This document shows positions 43,996 to 53,347 of a stretch of 64,000 bases of DNA, piece by piece. The stretch comes from Anaerolineales bacterium (GTDB lineage: Bacteria > Chloroflexota > Anaerolineae > Aggregatilineales > UBA2796): the NCBI GenBank assembly GCA_015075625.1, contig JABTTZ010000001.1:1736001-1800000 (forward strand). The letters are read 5' to 3'. The position numbers and the translations under genes are program-made. Under the pieces are notes generated by a model that saw only the letters and a program-made list of their open reading frames with translations, had not been told where the DNA came from and did no database searches. Positions within the stretch are counted from its first letter, which is position 1. Every line of letters begins with the position of its first letter.

Positions 43996-46554
43996 GTGAT
44001 CAACCTTTACGATATTCTTGAAGCTGGCGATGGGCAGCTTTTTGGCGATGTGGCGGCTGTCCTCTTTCCCGATTTTTGTTACGATTCCCGCCGTGTGAAG
44101 CCCGGTGAGTTGTTCGTTGCCGTGCGTACCGAGCGCGGGGACGGTCACGGCTACATTCGGGAGGCGCTAGAGGGCGGCGCACAGGGCATTATGTGCCAGC
44201 GCCCGCCCGATTTCGACACAACGGGCTTGACGGTGATCGTCATGCGCGATGTGGAGACGGCGCTGCTGCGGTGGGCAGAGGTCATGCTGCGCAAACACGG
44301 GACGACGGTTATTGCCGTCACGGGGAGCGCCGGAAAATCGACCACGAAAGAGATGATCGCCGCCATTCTCGGCACGCGCTACAACGTCTTTCGCAGTCCG
44401 GGGAGCTACAACGGCGCCTTTGGCTTGCCGCTGGCGCTTGGCAAGCTCAGCGCCGATCATAAGATTGCCGTCTTGGAGTTCGGGGCAGATCACTATGGGG
44501 AGGTTGGGCGGCTGGTGGAGGTGACTAAGCCGTTGGTCGGCGTGGTCACGAATATTCAGCATGCCTACACAGATCGGCTCACCTCGTTGGATGTGATCAG
44601 CACCGAACACGCCGCCCTGATCGAATCGCTGAGCGCCAGCGGCTTGGCGATCCTCAACTACGATGATGATCGCGTCCGGCGGATGGGCGGGCGAACGAAA
44701 AGCAGCGTGATGACCTATGGGCTTGACCTTGACGGGCGCACTTTCGGGGCTGACCTCATCGCCTTCAACCTCGTCATGGCGCGGGATAAGGTCGGCTTTG
44801 ATCTGCGCTTTGACCGCAACCGCTTGTTAGGAAAGTGGATTCCCTTCTTGGGGATGCACCACCTCTACAACGCCCTTGCCGCGCTTTTGGTGGGGACTGC
44901 CTACGACATTGCCCTTGATGAGGGGCTGCGGGCGCTGACGGAGATGAGTCCGCTGCCGGGGCGGATGCGTCCCCTTGAGGGGCGGGGCGGGGCGCTGCTG
45001 GTCGATGACACGGTGAACGCCAACCCGGAAACATGCCTCGCCGCCCTTGATTGGCTGGATGCCATGCGCGAGGCGAAGGGGGCGGGACGGTTCATCTGCA
45101 TTTTTGGCGATCTCGATGACTTGGGCGGCTACACAACGCCGGGGCACCGTGCCATTGGGCGGCGGGCGGCAGAGGTTGCCGATGAACTGATCACCAAAGG
45201 CGAGACGGCGGCGCTCATTGGGCGGGCAGCGCTCGATCATGGCATGGAGAAACGCCGCGTGCGGATCACCTTCAGCGCTGAAGATGCCGCCAATGCGGTG
45301 GGCGACCTTCGCCCCGATGATGTCGTCTTGATCAAAGGCAGCCCCTCGGCGCGGATGGAGATGGTCACCAACCACCTTTTGATCAAGGCGCGGGATGCCG
45401 ATCAGTTGGTGCGGCAAGAACCCGCCTACAACACGGTGTGGTTGGATCGTCCCACCCGCCCAACATGGATTGAGGTCGATAAGGGGGCGATTGCCGGAAA
45501 TGTCCGCCGCGTGAGGCAGATCATCGGGGATAAGGTGGGACTCATGGCGGTGATCAAGGCGAACGCCTACGGGCATGGCGCGGTTGCCGTCGCCAGCACC
45601 GCCCTGAACAACGGGGCAACATACCTCGGCGTTGCCAGTGTGAACGAGGCAATCGACCTGCGCGAAGCTGCCCTTGACGTGCCGATCCTCGTCTTGGGCT
45701 ATACCCCCATTTGGGCGGTGCGCCAAGCCCTGCGCTATAACCTGACGCTGTGCCTCTACGATGCCGAACTCGCCCGCGCCTATGACCGTGTGGCGCGGGA
45801 GATGAACGCCGCCTTGCGCGTCCATGTCAAGGTGGATACGGGGATGACGCGGCTCGGCTTGCTGCCAGAAGAAGTGATGCCCTTTTTCCGCACCCTGAAA
45901 CCCCTTACCAACCTTGAGGTGGAAGGGATGTTCACCCATTTTGCCGCCTCGGAGAGCATCCCCAATTACACGCGGGGGCAGTTGAGCACGTTTGAGGCGT
46001 TGATCGCCCCGCTGCGGGCGTCCGGCTTCCGCTTCAAGTACCTCCATGCGGCAAATACGGCGGCGGCGCTGACACTCCCCGAAACGCGGTTGGATATGGT
46101 GCGGGTGGGAATCGGGCTGTACGGCTTGAACCCCGCCCCCGATGCACCGCTGCCCGATGGCTTTCGTCCGGCACTCTCGTGGAAAACGACGCTTGCCCAA
46201 GTGAAACAAATTCCATCGGGGACGTATGTCGGCTATGGCAGCACCTACCGCACACGCGGCACAGAACGCATCGCCGTGATTCCGGTGGGCTATGCCGATG
46301 GCTTCCGCCGCGCCCCGCGCACCTTTGGCGAGGTGCTGGTCGGTGGCAAACGTGCCGCGATCATCGGGCGGGTAAGCATGGACATGACAATGATCAATGT
46401 GACCGATATTGCCGATGTCCAGATTGGGGATGAGGTCGTCTTGATCGGGCGGCAGGGCGAGCAGAAGATCACCGCGGAGGATGTGGCAAAGGCGTTGGAT
46501 ACCAGCGTCTATGAGGTCGTTAGCACGATTTTGGCGCGTGTGCCGCGCCTGTAG
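43996..46554 (+). CDS. Bifunctional MurF - alanine racemase fusion
   Basis: An 852-residue fusion, GTG start. Residues 1-470 are MurF, which adds D-Ala-D-Ala to the UDP-MurNAc-tripeptide: N-domain DSRRVKPGELFVAVRTERGD, P-loop VTGSAGKSTTKEMI near 107, MLRKHG/GADHYGEVGRLVE blocks and C-domain ICIFGDLDDLGGYTTPGHRA. Residues 478-852 are alanine racemase: PLP-Lys in MAVIKANAYGHGAVAVAS (about 520), YVGYGSTYRTRGTERIAVIP with the second catalytic Tyr region, and GRVSMDMTMINVTDIADVQ. So one protein makes D-Ala and uses the dipeptide; ddl is not nearby. The fusion is known from other phyla. It is followed by a divergent tRNA-Ala unit. Confidence 0.93.
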   Translation: MINLYDILEAGDGQLFGDVAAVLFPDFCYDSRRVKPGELFVAVRTERGDGHGYIREALEGGAQGIMCQRPPDFDTTGLTVIVMRDVETALLRWAEVMLRKHGTTVIAVTGSAGKSTTKEMIAAILGTRYNVFRSPGSYNGAFGLPLALGKLSADHKIAVLEFGADHYGEVGRLVEVTKPLVGVVTNIQHAYTDRLTSLDVISTEHAALIESLSASGLAILNYDDDRVRRMGGRTKSSVMTYGLDLDGRTFGADLIAFNLVMARDKVGFDLRFDRNRLLGKWIPFLGMHHLYNALAALLVGTAYDIALDEGLRALTEMSPLPGRMRPLEGRGGALLVDDTVNANPETCLAALDWLDAMREAKGAGRFICIFGDLDDLGGYTTPGHRAIGRRAAEVADELITKGETAALIGRAALDHGMEKRRVRITFSAEDAANAVGDLRPDDVVLIKGSPSARMEMVTNHLLIKARDADQLVRQEPAYNTVWLDRPTRPTWIEVDKGAIAGNVRRVRQIIGDKVGLMAVIKANAYGHGAVAVASTALNNGATYLGVASVNEAIDLREAALDVPILVLGYTPIWAVRQALRYNLTLCLYDAELARAYDRVAREMNAALRVHVKVDTGMTRLGLLPEEVMPFFRTLKPLTNLEVEGMFTHFAASESIPNYTRGQLSTFEALIAPLRASGFRFKYLHAANTAAALTLPETRLDMVRVGIGLYGLNPAPDAPLPDGFRPALSWKTTLAQVKQIPSGTYVGYGSTYRTRGTERIAVIPVGYADGFRRAPRTFGEVLVGGKRAAIIGRVSMDMTMINVTDIADVQIGDEVVLIGRQGEQKITAEDVAKALDTSVYEVVSTILARVPRL

Positions 46555-46582
46555 GGTGTCTTCGCACCGCACCCCGCCCAAT

Positions 46583-46619
46583 AAAAAAAGCGGTCAACGG
46601 GGTATCCTGTTGACCGCTT
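46583..46619 (-). terminator. Intrinsic terminator of the tRNA-Ala unit
   Basis: A perfect 11-bp stem, AAGCGGTCAAC / GTTGACCGCTT, with a 10-nt loop. On the minus strand it is followed by seven T residues. It lies 18 bp beyond the tRNA 3' end and may also stop the murF-alr transcript from the other side. Confidence 0.85.
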
Positions 46620-46636
46620 CTGGTTTGTTCCTTCAG

Positions 46637-46709
<73 letters not shown>

Positions 46710-46712
46710 AAA

Positions 46713-46733
46713 CCATCCAATGCAATTGGATGG
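46713..46733 (-). other. Leader hairpin before tRNA-Ala
   Basis: CCATCCAAT-gca-ATTGGATGG, a perfect 9-bp stem with a 3-nt loop, lies in the transcribed leader 3 bp before the mature tRNA 5' end. It may guide RNase P processing or serve as an antiterminator-type element. Confidence 0.5.
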
Positions 46734-46738
46734 CGTGT

Positions 46739-46767
46739 ATTATAATCGAGCCAAAGCGGACCGTCAA
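46739..46767 (-). promoter_or_regulatory. Promoter of tRNA-Ala
   Basis: On the minus strand TTGACG (46762-46767), a 17-bp spacer and TATAAT (46739-46744). This is one of the best consensus promoters in the window, as expected for a stable RNA. Confidence 0.8.
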
Positions 46768-46891
46768 GCGCCTATCCCTTATCCCTATCTATCTTTCTGT
46801 TGGGGAAATCCCTCCTTCCTGCTAAATTCCGTGTACACTAGAGAGACTCCTCACGGGGGATGGGTCGGCAGCACCTCAACAAGGATCAGTT

Positions 46892-47449
46892 GTGGATCGT
46901 AAGCGCGAGCGGGCGCTCATTCAAGCGGCACAGGCGGGCGACAAACGGGCGTTCACCCTACTTTACCGCGCCTATGTCGATAAAATCTACCGCTACATCC
47001 TTTACCGCGTCACCACCCCCGAAACCGCCGAAGACCTGACCTCCGAAGTCTTTTTGCGGATGGTCGAAGGGCTGCCCACCTATGAAGATCGCGCCATTCC
47101 CTTGTTGGTGTGGCTTTACCGGATTGCTCACGCCCGCGTGGTTGATTACTACCGCCGCACCAAGCGAGGGCGCGACGACGAGGACATTGATTCGGTTGAG
47201 ATTGGCACAGACCCCGACCTTGACGCGCCGCTAACCGCCGCCTACGAGAGCGCCCATCTTCAACAGGCGCTGTTGACGCTCACCGATGGGCAAAAACAAG
47301 TGATCGTCCTCCGCTTTGTGGAGGGCTTTAACCTTGAGAATACGGCGAAAATCATGGGCAAAACGGTGGACGCGGTGAAGGCGATGCAGTACCGCGCCCT
47401 CCAAGCGCTGGCGCAGGCGCTGCGGGCGCAAGGCTTTAATGCTGAGTGA
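46892..47449 (+). CDS. ECF-type RNA polymerase sigma factor
   Basis: A 185-residue sigma-70 family protein with regions 2 and 4 only. Region 2 includes DKRAFTLLYRAYVDKIYRYI and PETAEDLTSEVFLRMVEGLP; region 4 has LTDGQKQVIVLRFVEGFNLE and the helix-turn-helix TAKIMGKTVDAVKAMQYRAL. It directs RNA polymerase to a dedicated promoter set. The start is GTG. No anti-sigma factor gene follows; the next gene is gpsA after 310 bp of repeats, so its control is not visible. It could equally be called a general sigma-24-like factor. Confidence 0.92.
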   Translation: MDRKRERALIQAAQAGDKRAFTLLYRAYVDKIYRYILYRVTTPETAEDLTSEVFLRMVEGLPTYEDRAIPLLVWLYRIAHARVVDYYRRTKRGRDDEDIDSVEIGTDPDLDAPLTAAYESAHLQQALLTLTDGQKQVIVLRFVEGFNLENTAKIMGKTVDAVKAMQYRALQALAQALRAQGFNAE

Positions 47450-47532
47450 GGGGGTAGGGCATGAGATGGGCATGAAGGGGGGGCAAAGGCACGATGAGGC
47501 GCGAACGCCCCTACGGGGTGTGGGGAAACACC

Positions 47533-47690
47533 TAGGGCGTGGTTAAAACACCCGCGCTAGGGATAACCACCTCTGCGAGGCTTGGAAAGACAGACCATTC
47601 TGAGGGACTTTCTTGCCTTTCAAGCCCCGTAGGGGTGGTCAGGCTTAGCCCGCTGCTTTAGCGGCGGGCGACGGGCGGGCGCGGCGCATC
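47533..47690. repeat. Family B unit
   Basis: TTAAAACACCCGCGCTAGG, a degraded first arm, GCCCCgtaGGGGTGGTCA and CCCGCTGCTTTAGCGGCGGG. The gap 47450-47759 contains no gene. Confidence 0.75.
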
Positions 47691-47759
47691 CCTACACGGC
47701 GCAGTGTGTTATAGGCTGAGGGGGAATTACCCCTGAGGCAAGGCAAAAGGTAGGACACT

Positions 47760-48860
47760 GTGACGGTTATCACTATTCTGGGCGCGGGCGTGATGGGAAC
47801 GGCGCTGGGCTTCCCCGCCAGCGATAACGGGCATGAGGTGCGCTTGGTTGGCACAGACCACGACGCCGAAATCATTGAGGCATGTCAAAAAGGGAGACTC
47901 CATCCGCGTTTGCACCGGGCGCTTCCGGCGGGGGTGACGCCCTTCTTCAACGGCGACCTCCCGACGGCAATGGCGGGCGCTGAAATCGTCGTCGTTGGCG
48001 TCAGTTCACGCGGCGTCCATTGGGCGGCTGAGCAGCTCAGCCCGTACATCCGTCCCGGACACATCCTGCTCATGGTGACGAAAGGGATGGAAAGCACCGC
48101 CGATGGACGGCTGCAACTGCTGCCCGATGTCCTGCGGGAGCGCCTGCCCGCCGCCGTCCGCGATCAGGTTCACTATGCCTGTATCGGCGGTCCGTCCATC
48201 GCCGGAGAACTTGCCGGGCGCCGCCCTACCGCCGTCGTCTTTGCCTCGCGAGAGGCGTCCATTTTGCCCCGCCTACAGGCGATCTTCAGCACGCCCTATT
48301 ATCACATTTGGACATCCACCGATCTCGTTGGGGTGGAAGTCTGTGTGGCGATGAAGAACCCTTACGCCCTAGCCGTAGGCTTGGCGGCGGGCGTTTTGGA
48401 GCGGGTGGAAAAGTACACCCCAGACGCGGCGGGGGCGGGAATGCACAATTACGGGGCGGCGGTCTTTGCGCAAGGCTTGGCAGAGACGGCGCAGCTTGTT
48501 CAGGCGTTGGGCGGCGGGCTGGAAACCGTGTTCAGTCTCCCCGGCGCGGGCGATCTGTATGTCACCACGCAAGGCGGACGAAACGCCCGCATGGGGCGCT
48601 TGCTTGGCTTGGGCTTGCCCTACAGCGAGGCGGTGGAGGAAATGCCCAACGAGACGGTAGAAGGCGTTGATGCCGTCCTCGCCATGATGCCCGCGATTGA
48701 GGCGATGACGCAGCGCGGCGAACTGCCGCCGGATGCTCTCCCTCTGCTGCGCGAACTTCACCGCATCGTCACCCGCAGTACCGCCATTGATTTCGATTTT
48801 GAGGCGTTTTTCAGTAGACTCTCCCTAACACCGCCCAAGCGACAACGGATGGAGTCGTAA
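47760..48860 (+). CDS. gpsA: NAD(P)-dependent glycerol-3-phosphate dehydrogenase
   Basis: Reduces dihydroxyacetone phosphate to sn-glycerol-3-phosphate for phospholipid synthesis. The 366-residue protein, GTG start, has the Rossmann motif ILGAGVMGTALGFPASDNGH. Conserved blocks are ILLMVTKGMESTADGR, CIGGPSIAGELAGRRPTAVV, catalytic Lys in CVAMKNPYALAVGLAAGV, and the substrate-site SLPGAGDLYVTTQGGRNARM. Slightly longer than typical GpsA (about 330), with a C-terminal extension. It is a single gene; a PL element follows 61 bp after its stop. Confidence 0.88.
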   Translation: MTVITILGAGVMGTALGFPASDNGHEVRLVGTDHDAEIIEACQKGRLHPRLHRALPAGVTPFFNGDLPTAMAGAEIVVVGVSSRGVHWAAEQLSPYIRPGHILLMVTKGMESTADGRLQLLPDVLRERLPAAVRDQVHYACIGGPSIAGELAGRRPTAVVFASREASILPRLQAIFSTPYYHIWTSTDLVGVEVCVAMKNPYALAVGLAAGVLERVEKYTPDAAGAGMHNYGAAVFAQGLAETAQLVQALGGGLETVFSLPGAGDLYVTTQGGRNARMGRLLGLGLPYSEAVEEMPNETVEGVDAVLAMMPAIEAMTQRGELPPDALPLLRELHRIVTRSTAIDFDFEAFFSRLSLTPPKRQRMES

Positions 48861-48920
48861 CGATGACGAGCGAATCTATAATCCTCTACTCCGTGAACAA
48901 ATCAACCGTTTGCTGTAATC

Positions 48921-49085
48921 CATTCAGCATTTCTCAAGGAGATTGACCCCTTAATGGTTGACAGCCCCACGTATCACGATAGACTTACCAATGGGTTAAG
49001 CGGTGGTGATCACGGGGTAAACAAACGACGCCCGCCCTTCTTGTAAGAAAACTGGTTGCAGCCCAACCAGTGAGGGTACTGCAAA
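48921..49085 (+). repeat. PL element copy 6, reading into the dehydrogenase operon
   Basis: Plus-strand promoter TTGACA (48958-48963), 16 bp, TAGACT (48980-48985). The first leader hairpin is degraded (AAGAAAA in one arm) but CTGGTTG-cagcc-CAACCAG is perfect. It ends 17 bp before the E1-alpha start at 49103. Confidence 0.9.
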
Positions 49086-49102
49086 AAGAAAGACACCCCA
49101 TC

Positions 49103-50116
49103 ATGACTCTACCGCTCACCCCCGCCATGATCCGCCGCTACCATGAGGTGATCGAATCCCTCGGACCAGAGGCGCTTAAGGCGATGCTCCACACCATGCA
49201 CACCATCCGCGCCTTTGAAGAACGCGCCGAGAGCCTTTACGCGCTTGGAAAGGTTCACGGGACGATGCATCTCAGCATCGGTCAAGAAGCGACGGCTGTT
49301 GGCGCATCCAGCGCCATGCAAGACGGCGATTATCTCTTAAACCACCATCGGGGGCATGGGCATTGCCTTGCTTGGGGGTCAGACGTAAAGCGCATGATGT
49401 CCGAATTCATGGGCAAAGAGACGGGCTATTGTCGCGGGCGCGGCGGCAGTATGCACATTGCCGATGTGGAGGCGAACAACCTCGGCGCGAATGGAATCGT
49501 GGCGGGCGGCGTGCCAATTGCCGTTGGCGTTGGGCTGAGCATCACGATGCGCAAGACACGCCAAGTGTGCCTTGTCATTTTTGGCGATGGCGCGGCGAAC
49601 GAGGGCGCCTTTCACGAATCGCTGAACATGGCGTCCATCTGGAAACTGCCGATTATCTACCTGTGCGAGAACAACCAATACGCCATGTCGATGCCGGTGG
49701 CGAAGGCGTTCAACATCCCGGAGATCAGCCGCCGTGCCGATGCCTACGGGCTGCCCGGCGTCACTGTCGATGGCAACGACGTGCTGGCGGTCTACGAGGC
49801 GGTTCAGATCGCGGCGGAACGCGCCCGTCGCGGGGAGGGCGCCTCGCTGATCGAATCGCGCACCTACCGTTACAAGGGTCACTCCAAAAGCGACAAACAG
49901 GCATACCGCACCCGCGAGGAAGTCCGCGATTGGCAAGAGAACCGCGACCCGATCACCCACTTTTCGGCGTTCCTCGTCATGGCGGGGATTCTGAACGAGG
50001 CAGAGGCGGCGGCGTTCCGCGATGAGGCACAGCGCACGATTGACGGGGCGGTAGCCTTCAGCGACGCCAGCCCCGACCCCGACCCCGCCTCGATCATGGA
50101 GGGCGTTTATGCCTGA
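49103..50116 (+). CDS. pdhA: Pyruvate/2-oxoacid dehydrogenase E1 alpha subunit
   Basis: The thiamine-diphosphate-binding half of E1, which decarboxylates pyruvate (or a branched 2-oxoacid) and passes the acyl group to E2. It has 337 residues, with the N-terminal [20 protein letters not shown] and the ThDP motif [20 protein letters not shown] ... CENNQYAMS. The phosphorylation-loop equivalent is [10 protein letters not shown]. The start [10 protein letters not shown] is chosen because upstream codons fall in the PL element. It overlaps E1-beta by 8 bp. Pyruvate is the likelier substrate, but branched-chain complexes look alike, so the symbol is provisional. Confidence 0.85.
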   Translation: MTLPLTPAMIRRYHEVIESLGPEALKAMLHTMHTIRAFEERAESLYALGKVHGTMHLSIGQEATAVGASSAMQDGDYLLNHHRGHGHCLAWGSDVKRMMSEFMGKETGYCRGRGGSMHIADVEANNLGANGIVAGGVPIAVGVGLSITMRKTRQVCLVIFGDGAANEGAFHESLNMASIWKLPIIYLCENNQYAMSMPVAKAFNIPEISRRADAYGLPGVTVDGNDVLAVYEAVQIAAERARRGEGASLIESRTYRYKGHSKSDKQAYRTREEVRDWQENRDPITHFSAFLVMAGILNEAEAAAFRDEAQRTIDGAVAFSDASPDPDPASIMEGVYA

Positions 50117-51137
50117 GGTGAACGGGCAGAACAGGGCGGAGGGCGCGGCGCTCCGCGAACTGACCTATGCCGAGGCGCTCCGCGAGGGGCTGCGGCAGAT
50201 GATGGCAGCAGATTCCCGCGTCTTTGTCATTGGCGAGGATGTCGGCGTCTATGGCGGGGCGTTCGGCGTCACAGCGGGCTTGCTGGAAGAATTCGGGGCG
50301 GGGCGCGTCATTGATACGCCAATCAGCGAGGCGGGCATTGCCGGCGCGTGCGTTGGCGCGGCGCTCACGGGGATGCGTCCGGTGGGGGAAATTCAATTCA
50401 TGGATTTCGTCACCCTGAGCATGGAACAACTCGTCCTCCAAGCGGCGAAGGTGCGCTTTATGTTTGGCGGCAAGGCAAGCGTGCCGATGGTCTTGCGGAT
50501 GCCCGGCGGCAGCGGCACAGGGGCGGCGGCGCAGCACAGCGAGAGCCTTGAAAATTGGTTTGTCCATGTGCCCGGGTTGAAGGTCGTCATGCCTAGCACC
50601 CCCTACGAGGCAAAGGGCTTGCTAAAGGCAGCCGTTGAGGACGATAACCCGGTCATTTTTGTCGAACACAAGCTGCTTTACAAAACGAAAGGGCATGTCC
50701 CCGAAGCGCCCTACACGATTCCGCTGAGCCAAACGAAGGTGGTGCGCGAAGGTCGCCAGGTGACGGTGGTCGCCACCTCCATGATGGTGCTGCGGGCGTT
50801 GGCGGCGGCGGAACAGCTTGCCAAAGAAGGCATTGACCTAGAGGTGATTGACCCGCGCACGCTAAAACCCTTAGACGATGTGCCGATCATTGCCTCGGTG
50901 AAGAAAACGGGGCGGGCGCTCGTCGTTCATGAGGCGGTGGAGATGGGCGGCTTTGGCGGGGAGATTGTGGCGCGGATTGCCGGCAGCGAGGCGTTCGATT
51001 ATCTCGAAGCGCCGATCAAGCGCCTTGCCGGGCTGGATATTCCCATCCCCTATAACCGCGAGTTGGAGTACCACACCGTCCCCCAAGTAGAAAGCATCGT
51101 CCGTGAGGCACGAAAATTGGCGCGTGGAGCATATTGA
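50109..51137 (+). CDS. pdhB: Pyruvate/2-oxoacid dehydrogenase E1 beta subunit
   Basis: Partner of E1 alpha in the heterotetrameric E1. The 342-residue protein starts with the transketolase pyrimidine-binding domain ([40 protein letters not shown]) and includes [20 protein letters not shown]. The C-terminal transketolase domain has [20 protein letters not shown] and [15 protein letters not shown]. It overlaps the E1-alpha gene by 8 bp and ends just before the E2 start, so all three are one operon. Confidence 0.9.
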   Translation: MPEVNGQNRAEGAALRELTYAEALREGLRQMMAADSRVFVIGEDVGVYGGAFGVTAGLLEEFGAGRVIDTPISEAGIAGACVGAALTGMRPVGEIQFMDFVTLSMEQLVLQAAKVRFMFGGKASVPMVLRMPGGSGTGAAAQHSESLENWFVHVPGLKVVMPSTPYEAKGLLKAAVEDDNPVIFVEHKLLYKTKGHVPEAPYTIPLSQTKVVREGRQVTVVATSMMVLRALAAAEQLAKEGIDLEVIDPRTLKPLDDVPIIASVKKTGRALVVHEAVEMGGFGGEIVARIAGSEAFDYLEAPIKRLAGLDIPIPYNRELEYHTVPQVESIVREARKLARGAY

Positions 51138-51139
51138 TC

Positions 51140-52456
51140 ATGCCCCTTCCGATCATCCTTCCCAAGTTTGGGTTCACCCTTGAGACGGCGGAGATCGTCC
51201 GCTGGCTGGTTGTTGAAGGGGATGCCGTCCGCGCTGGCGACCCGCTCTGCGAGGTGACCACCGACAAGGTGAATATGGAGGTAGAAGCGCCCGAAGCGGG
51301 GACGGTCTACGCCTTTCAATACCCGCAGGGGGCGGTTGTCCCCGTGACGGCGGTGATTTGTTACCTAGCGCGTCCCGGAGAGGCAGCCCTTGCTCCGCCG
51401 CCCGCTGAAGGGATCGATCAGCCCGTTGCCGAGGCGCTTTCGACGGGCGATTACCCCAACCCCATGCCCCAAAGCGCGGTAACGCCCTTAGCGAAGCGAG
51501 TTGCCGAGGCGCACGGCGTTGATCTGACCGGCGTGCAAGGGTCGGGGCGACAAGGGCGGATCACCCGCCGCGATGTGGAGGGGGGCATTGCCAGTGGAAA
51601 GGTTCGCGCCACACCTGCCGCCCGCCGCCTCGCCCGCGAGCAGAACATCGATCTTGCCGAAATTGCCCACAGAGGGGGGACGGGCGTCCGAGGGCGCGTA
51701 CAGGGGGCGGATGTGCAGCGCTATGTCGACGCTGCCGCGCAAAGCAGCGCAGTACAGAACAGCCTCCAGAACGGCGGGGCAATCCGCGAGGTGAAGATCG
51801 CCGGAATGCGGCGGACGATTGCCAATCGCCTCCAAAAGAGTTTTCAGACGGCGCCCCATGTTTTCTTTGATGCGCAGATCGCCATGAACGGCATTGAGAC
51901 TCTGCGGGCGACGCTCAAAGGGCGCGGCGAAAAACTCTCGGTGACGGCAATCATCATGAAAGCCTGTGCCTCGGCGCTGCTGCGTCACCCCTATCTGAAC
52001 GCGACGACGGACGGCGAGACGATTTTCCTGCACTCCACCGCGAACATCGGCATGGCGGTGGCGGTGGAGGGCGGCTTGGTCGTCCCCGTGATTCCGCACG
52101 TAGAGGGTTGTTCGCTGCGCGAGGTGCAAGCGCGGATCGATGCGCTGACCGAACGCGCCCGCACGAACACGCTGCACCTGAATGATGTCCGTGAGGGGAC
52201 ATTCACGGTGAGCAACTTGGGGATGTATGGGGTGGATCGCTTCACGGCGATCATCAATCCGCCGCAGGTGGCCATTTTAGCCGTCGGACGGACGCAGCGC
52301 CTGTTTGCGCCGGATGAGCGCGATCAGCCCGTCTTGAAATCGTTCCTGATGGTGACGCTCTCGGTGGATCATCGGGTCGTTGATGGGGCGGTGGCGGCGC
52401 AGTTTCTCAGCGATTTACGCGGCGTCTTGGAAACGCCCGCGCTGCTGGCGTGGTGA
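51140..52456 (+). CDS. pdhC: Dihydrolipoyl acyltransferase (E2) with two subunit-binding domains
   Basis: The core of the 2-oxoacid dehydrogenase complex. The 438-residue protein has one lipoyl domain (Lys43 in VTTDKVNMEVEAPEAG). Two consecutive peripheral subunit-binding domains follow (about 108-145, VTPLAKRVAEAHGVDLTGVQ; about 152-190, ATPAARRLAREQNIDLAEI). The catalytic domain carries His in LSVDHRVVDGAVAAQFL near 410. The start ATG at 51140 lies just past the E1-beta stop. E3 is absent from the window. The last codons are part of a 56-bp repeat that recurs at 54.4 kb beyond the restriction-modification genes. Confidence 0.92.
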   Translation: MPLPIILPKFGFTLETAEIVRWLVVEGDAVRAGDPLCEVTTDKVNMEVEAPEAGTVYAFQYPQGAVVPVTAVICYLARPGEAALAPPPAEGIDQPVAEALSTGDYPNPMPQSAVTPLAKRVAEAHGVDLTGVQGSGRQGRITRRDVEGGIASGKVRATPAARRLAREQNIDLAEIAHRGGTGVRGRVQGADVQRYVDAAAQSSAVQNSLQNGGAIREVKIAGMRRTIANRLQKSFQTAPHVFFDAQIAMNGIETLRATLKGRGEKLSVTAIIMKACASALLRHPYLNATTDGETIFLHSTANIGMAVAVEGGLVVPVIPHVEGCSLREVQARIDALTERARTNTLHLNDVREGTFTVSNLGMYGVDRFTAIINPPQVAILAVGRTQRLFAPDERDQPVLKSFLMVTLSVDHRVVDGAVAAQFLSDLRGVLETPALLAW

Positions 52457-52494
52457 GCGAAACATGCCCCGCCGCAGAGACGCCGCTAACGCAG
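52439..52494 (+). repeat. Left copy of the 56-bp direct repeat flanking the R-M module
   Basis: Starts inside the last codons of the E2 gene (GCGCTGCTGGCGTGG) and runs past its stop into GACGCCGCTAACGCAG. It is identical to 54367-54422 at 55 of 56 positions. The single difference turns the E2 stop TGA into TAA in the distant copy. Confidence 0.93.
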
Positions 52495-52696
52495 CAGCCT
52501 AAGGGGAACTGCCCCGACAGAGCTTGAAAGGCAAAAGACATTACCCCTCGGTCTCCTTTCTCCGTCTGCGGGAAAAGGGGAGGGGCGATAGGTTGTTTGA
52601 AATACATTCTACACAACCGGTTTGTCAAAGACCCTGAATGACGGACTTGTTGAGGCTGAAATCAGATGGTTTTACGTTACCATCGGAATAACATCT

Positions 52697-53347
52697 ATGG
52701 CAGACAACACAGCCCTTCCTCAACTACCTGACCCAGCGGGGTTCAATCCTTACGCCGAATTACCCTACGGATGCACCCCCGAACACATCAGATTGGCAAT
52801 GAACGAATTCATCGACTTCTTGTCTTTTGTGAATCAACAACTGGCAACAAAGGATATTCCACGCCTAGAAACAATGCTCATGCCCGCCAATTTTAGCAGT
52901 ATGGTCGGCGAATTTGTTATTGCCAGCATTCCGAAATACTGCCCAACCCTTGCCAAAAATCGCTACCACAATGGTCATCCTGACCTGATTCCTGTCGGGC
53001 GTTTTCCCAAGAACCGTGTGCAATACACAACGGAAGGAATTGAAGTCAAAGCCTCGCGTTACGTGCGGTCATGGCAAGGTCACAACCCAGAGGCTGTGTG
53101 GCTGATGGTGATCGTTTTTGAGAGCAATAGAGCGAGTGATAGTGATGAGGCAGACGAAGGTACGGCGGCAGTGGTCATACCCTTTAGGTTCTTGATGGTT
53201 GCTGGCGCTCAATTGGAAAAAGAGGATTGGAAATTCGCGGGACGGTCAGCTACCAGCCGTCGGACAATTACAGCCAGTGTAGCTGACTCCGGCTATCAAA
53301 AAATGATGCTGAACTGGATTTACAAAGCTCCTCGGTTAAGGAAATAA
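52697..53347 (+). CDS. Putative type II restriction endonuclease
   Basis: A 216-residue protein (start MADNTALPQL; an upstream TTG would add 25 residues). A PD-(D/E)xK nuclease signature is visible in GHPDLIPVGRFP followed by EGIEVKASRYVRSW. Here Asp plus Glu-x-Lys are spaced as expected. It converges with an adenine/cytosine amino-methyltransferase with a 12-bp overlap, the usual layout of a type II pair. Its base composition is clearly less GC-rich than that of the flanking genes, and the module is bracketed by direct repeats, both signs of transfer. The recognition site cannot be read from sequence. I do not recognise a specific named enzyme. Confidence 0.72.
   Translation: MADNTALPQLPDPAGFNPYAELPYGCTPEHIRLAMNEFIDFLSFVNQQLATKDIPRLETMLMPANFSSMVGEFVIASIPKYCPTLAKNRYHNGHPDLIPVGRFPKNRVQYTTEGIEVKASRYVRSWQGHNPEAVWLMVIVFESNRASDSDEADEGTAAVVIPFRFLMVAGAQLEKEDWKFAGRSATSRRTITASVADSGYQKMMLNWIYKAPRLRK

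Noticed and set aside
44827-46581. Open frame of 584 codons on the minus strand
   Set aside because: It is antisense to the murF-alr fusion and arises from its GC-rich codon use; it shows no domain logic.
48921-49085. A known metabolite riboswitch in front of the dehydrogenase operon
   Set aside because: The same element occurs in both orientations and at unrelated genes, so a specific metabolite riboswitch for this operon is not supported.
52622-52696. TTG start adding 25 residues to the restriction endonuclease
   Set aside because: No ribosome-binding site is evident there and the added residues look unrelated to the domain; the ATG at 52697 is preferred, though not proven.
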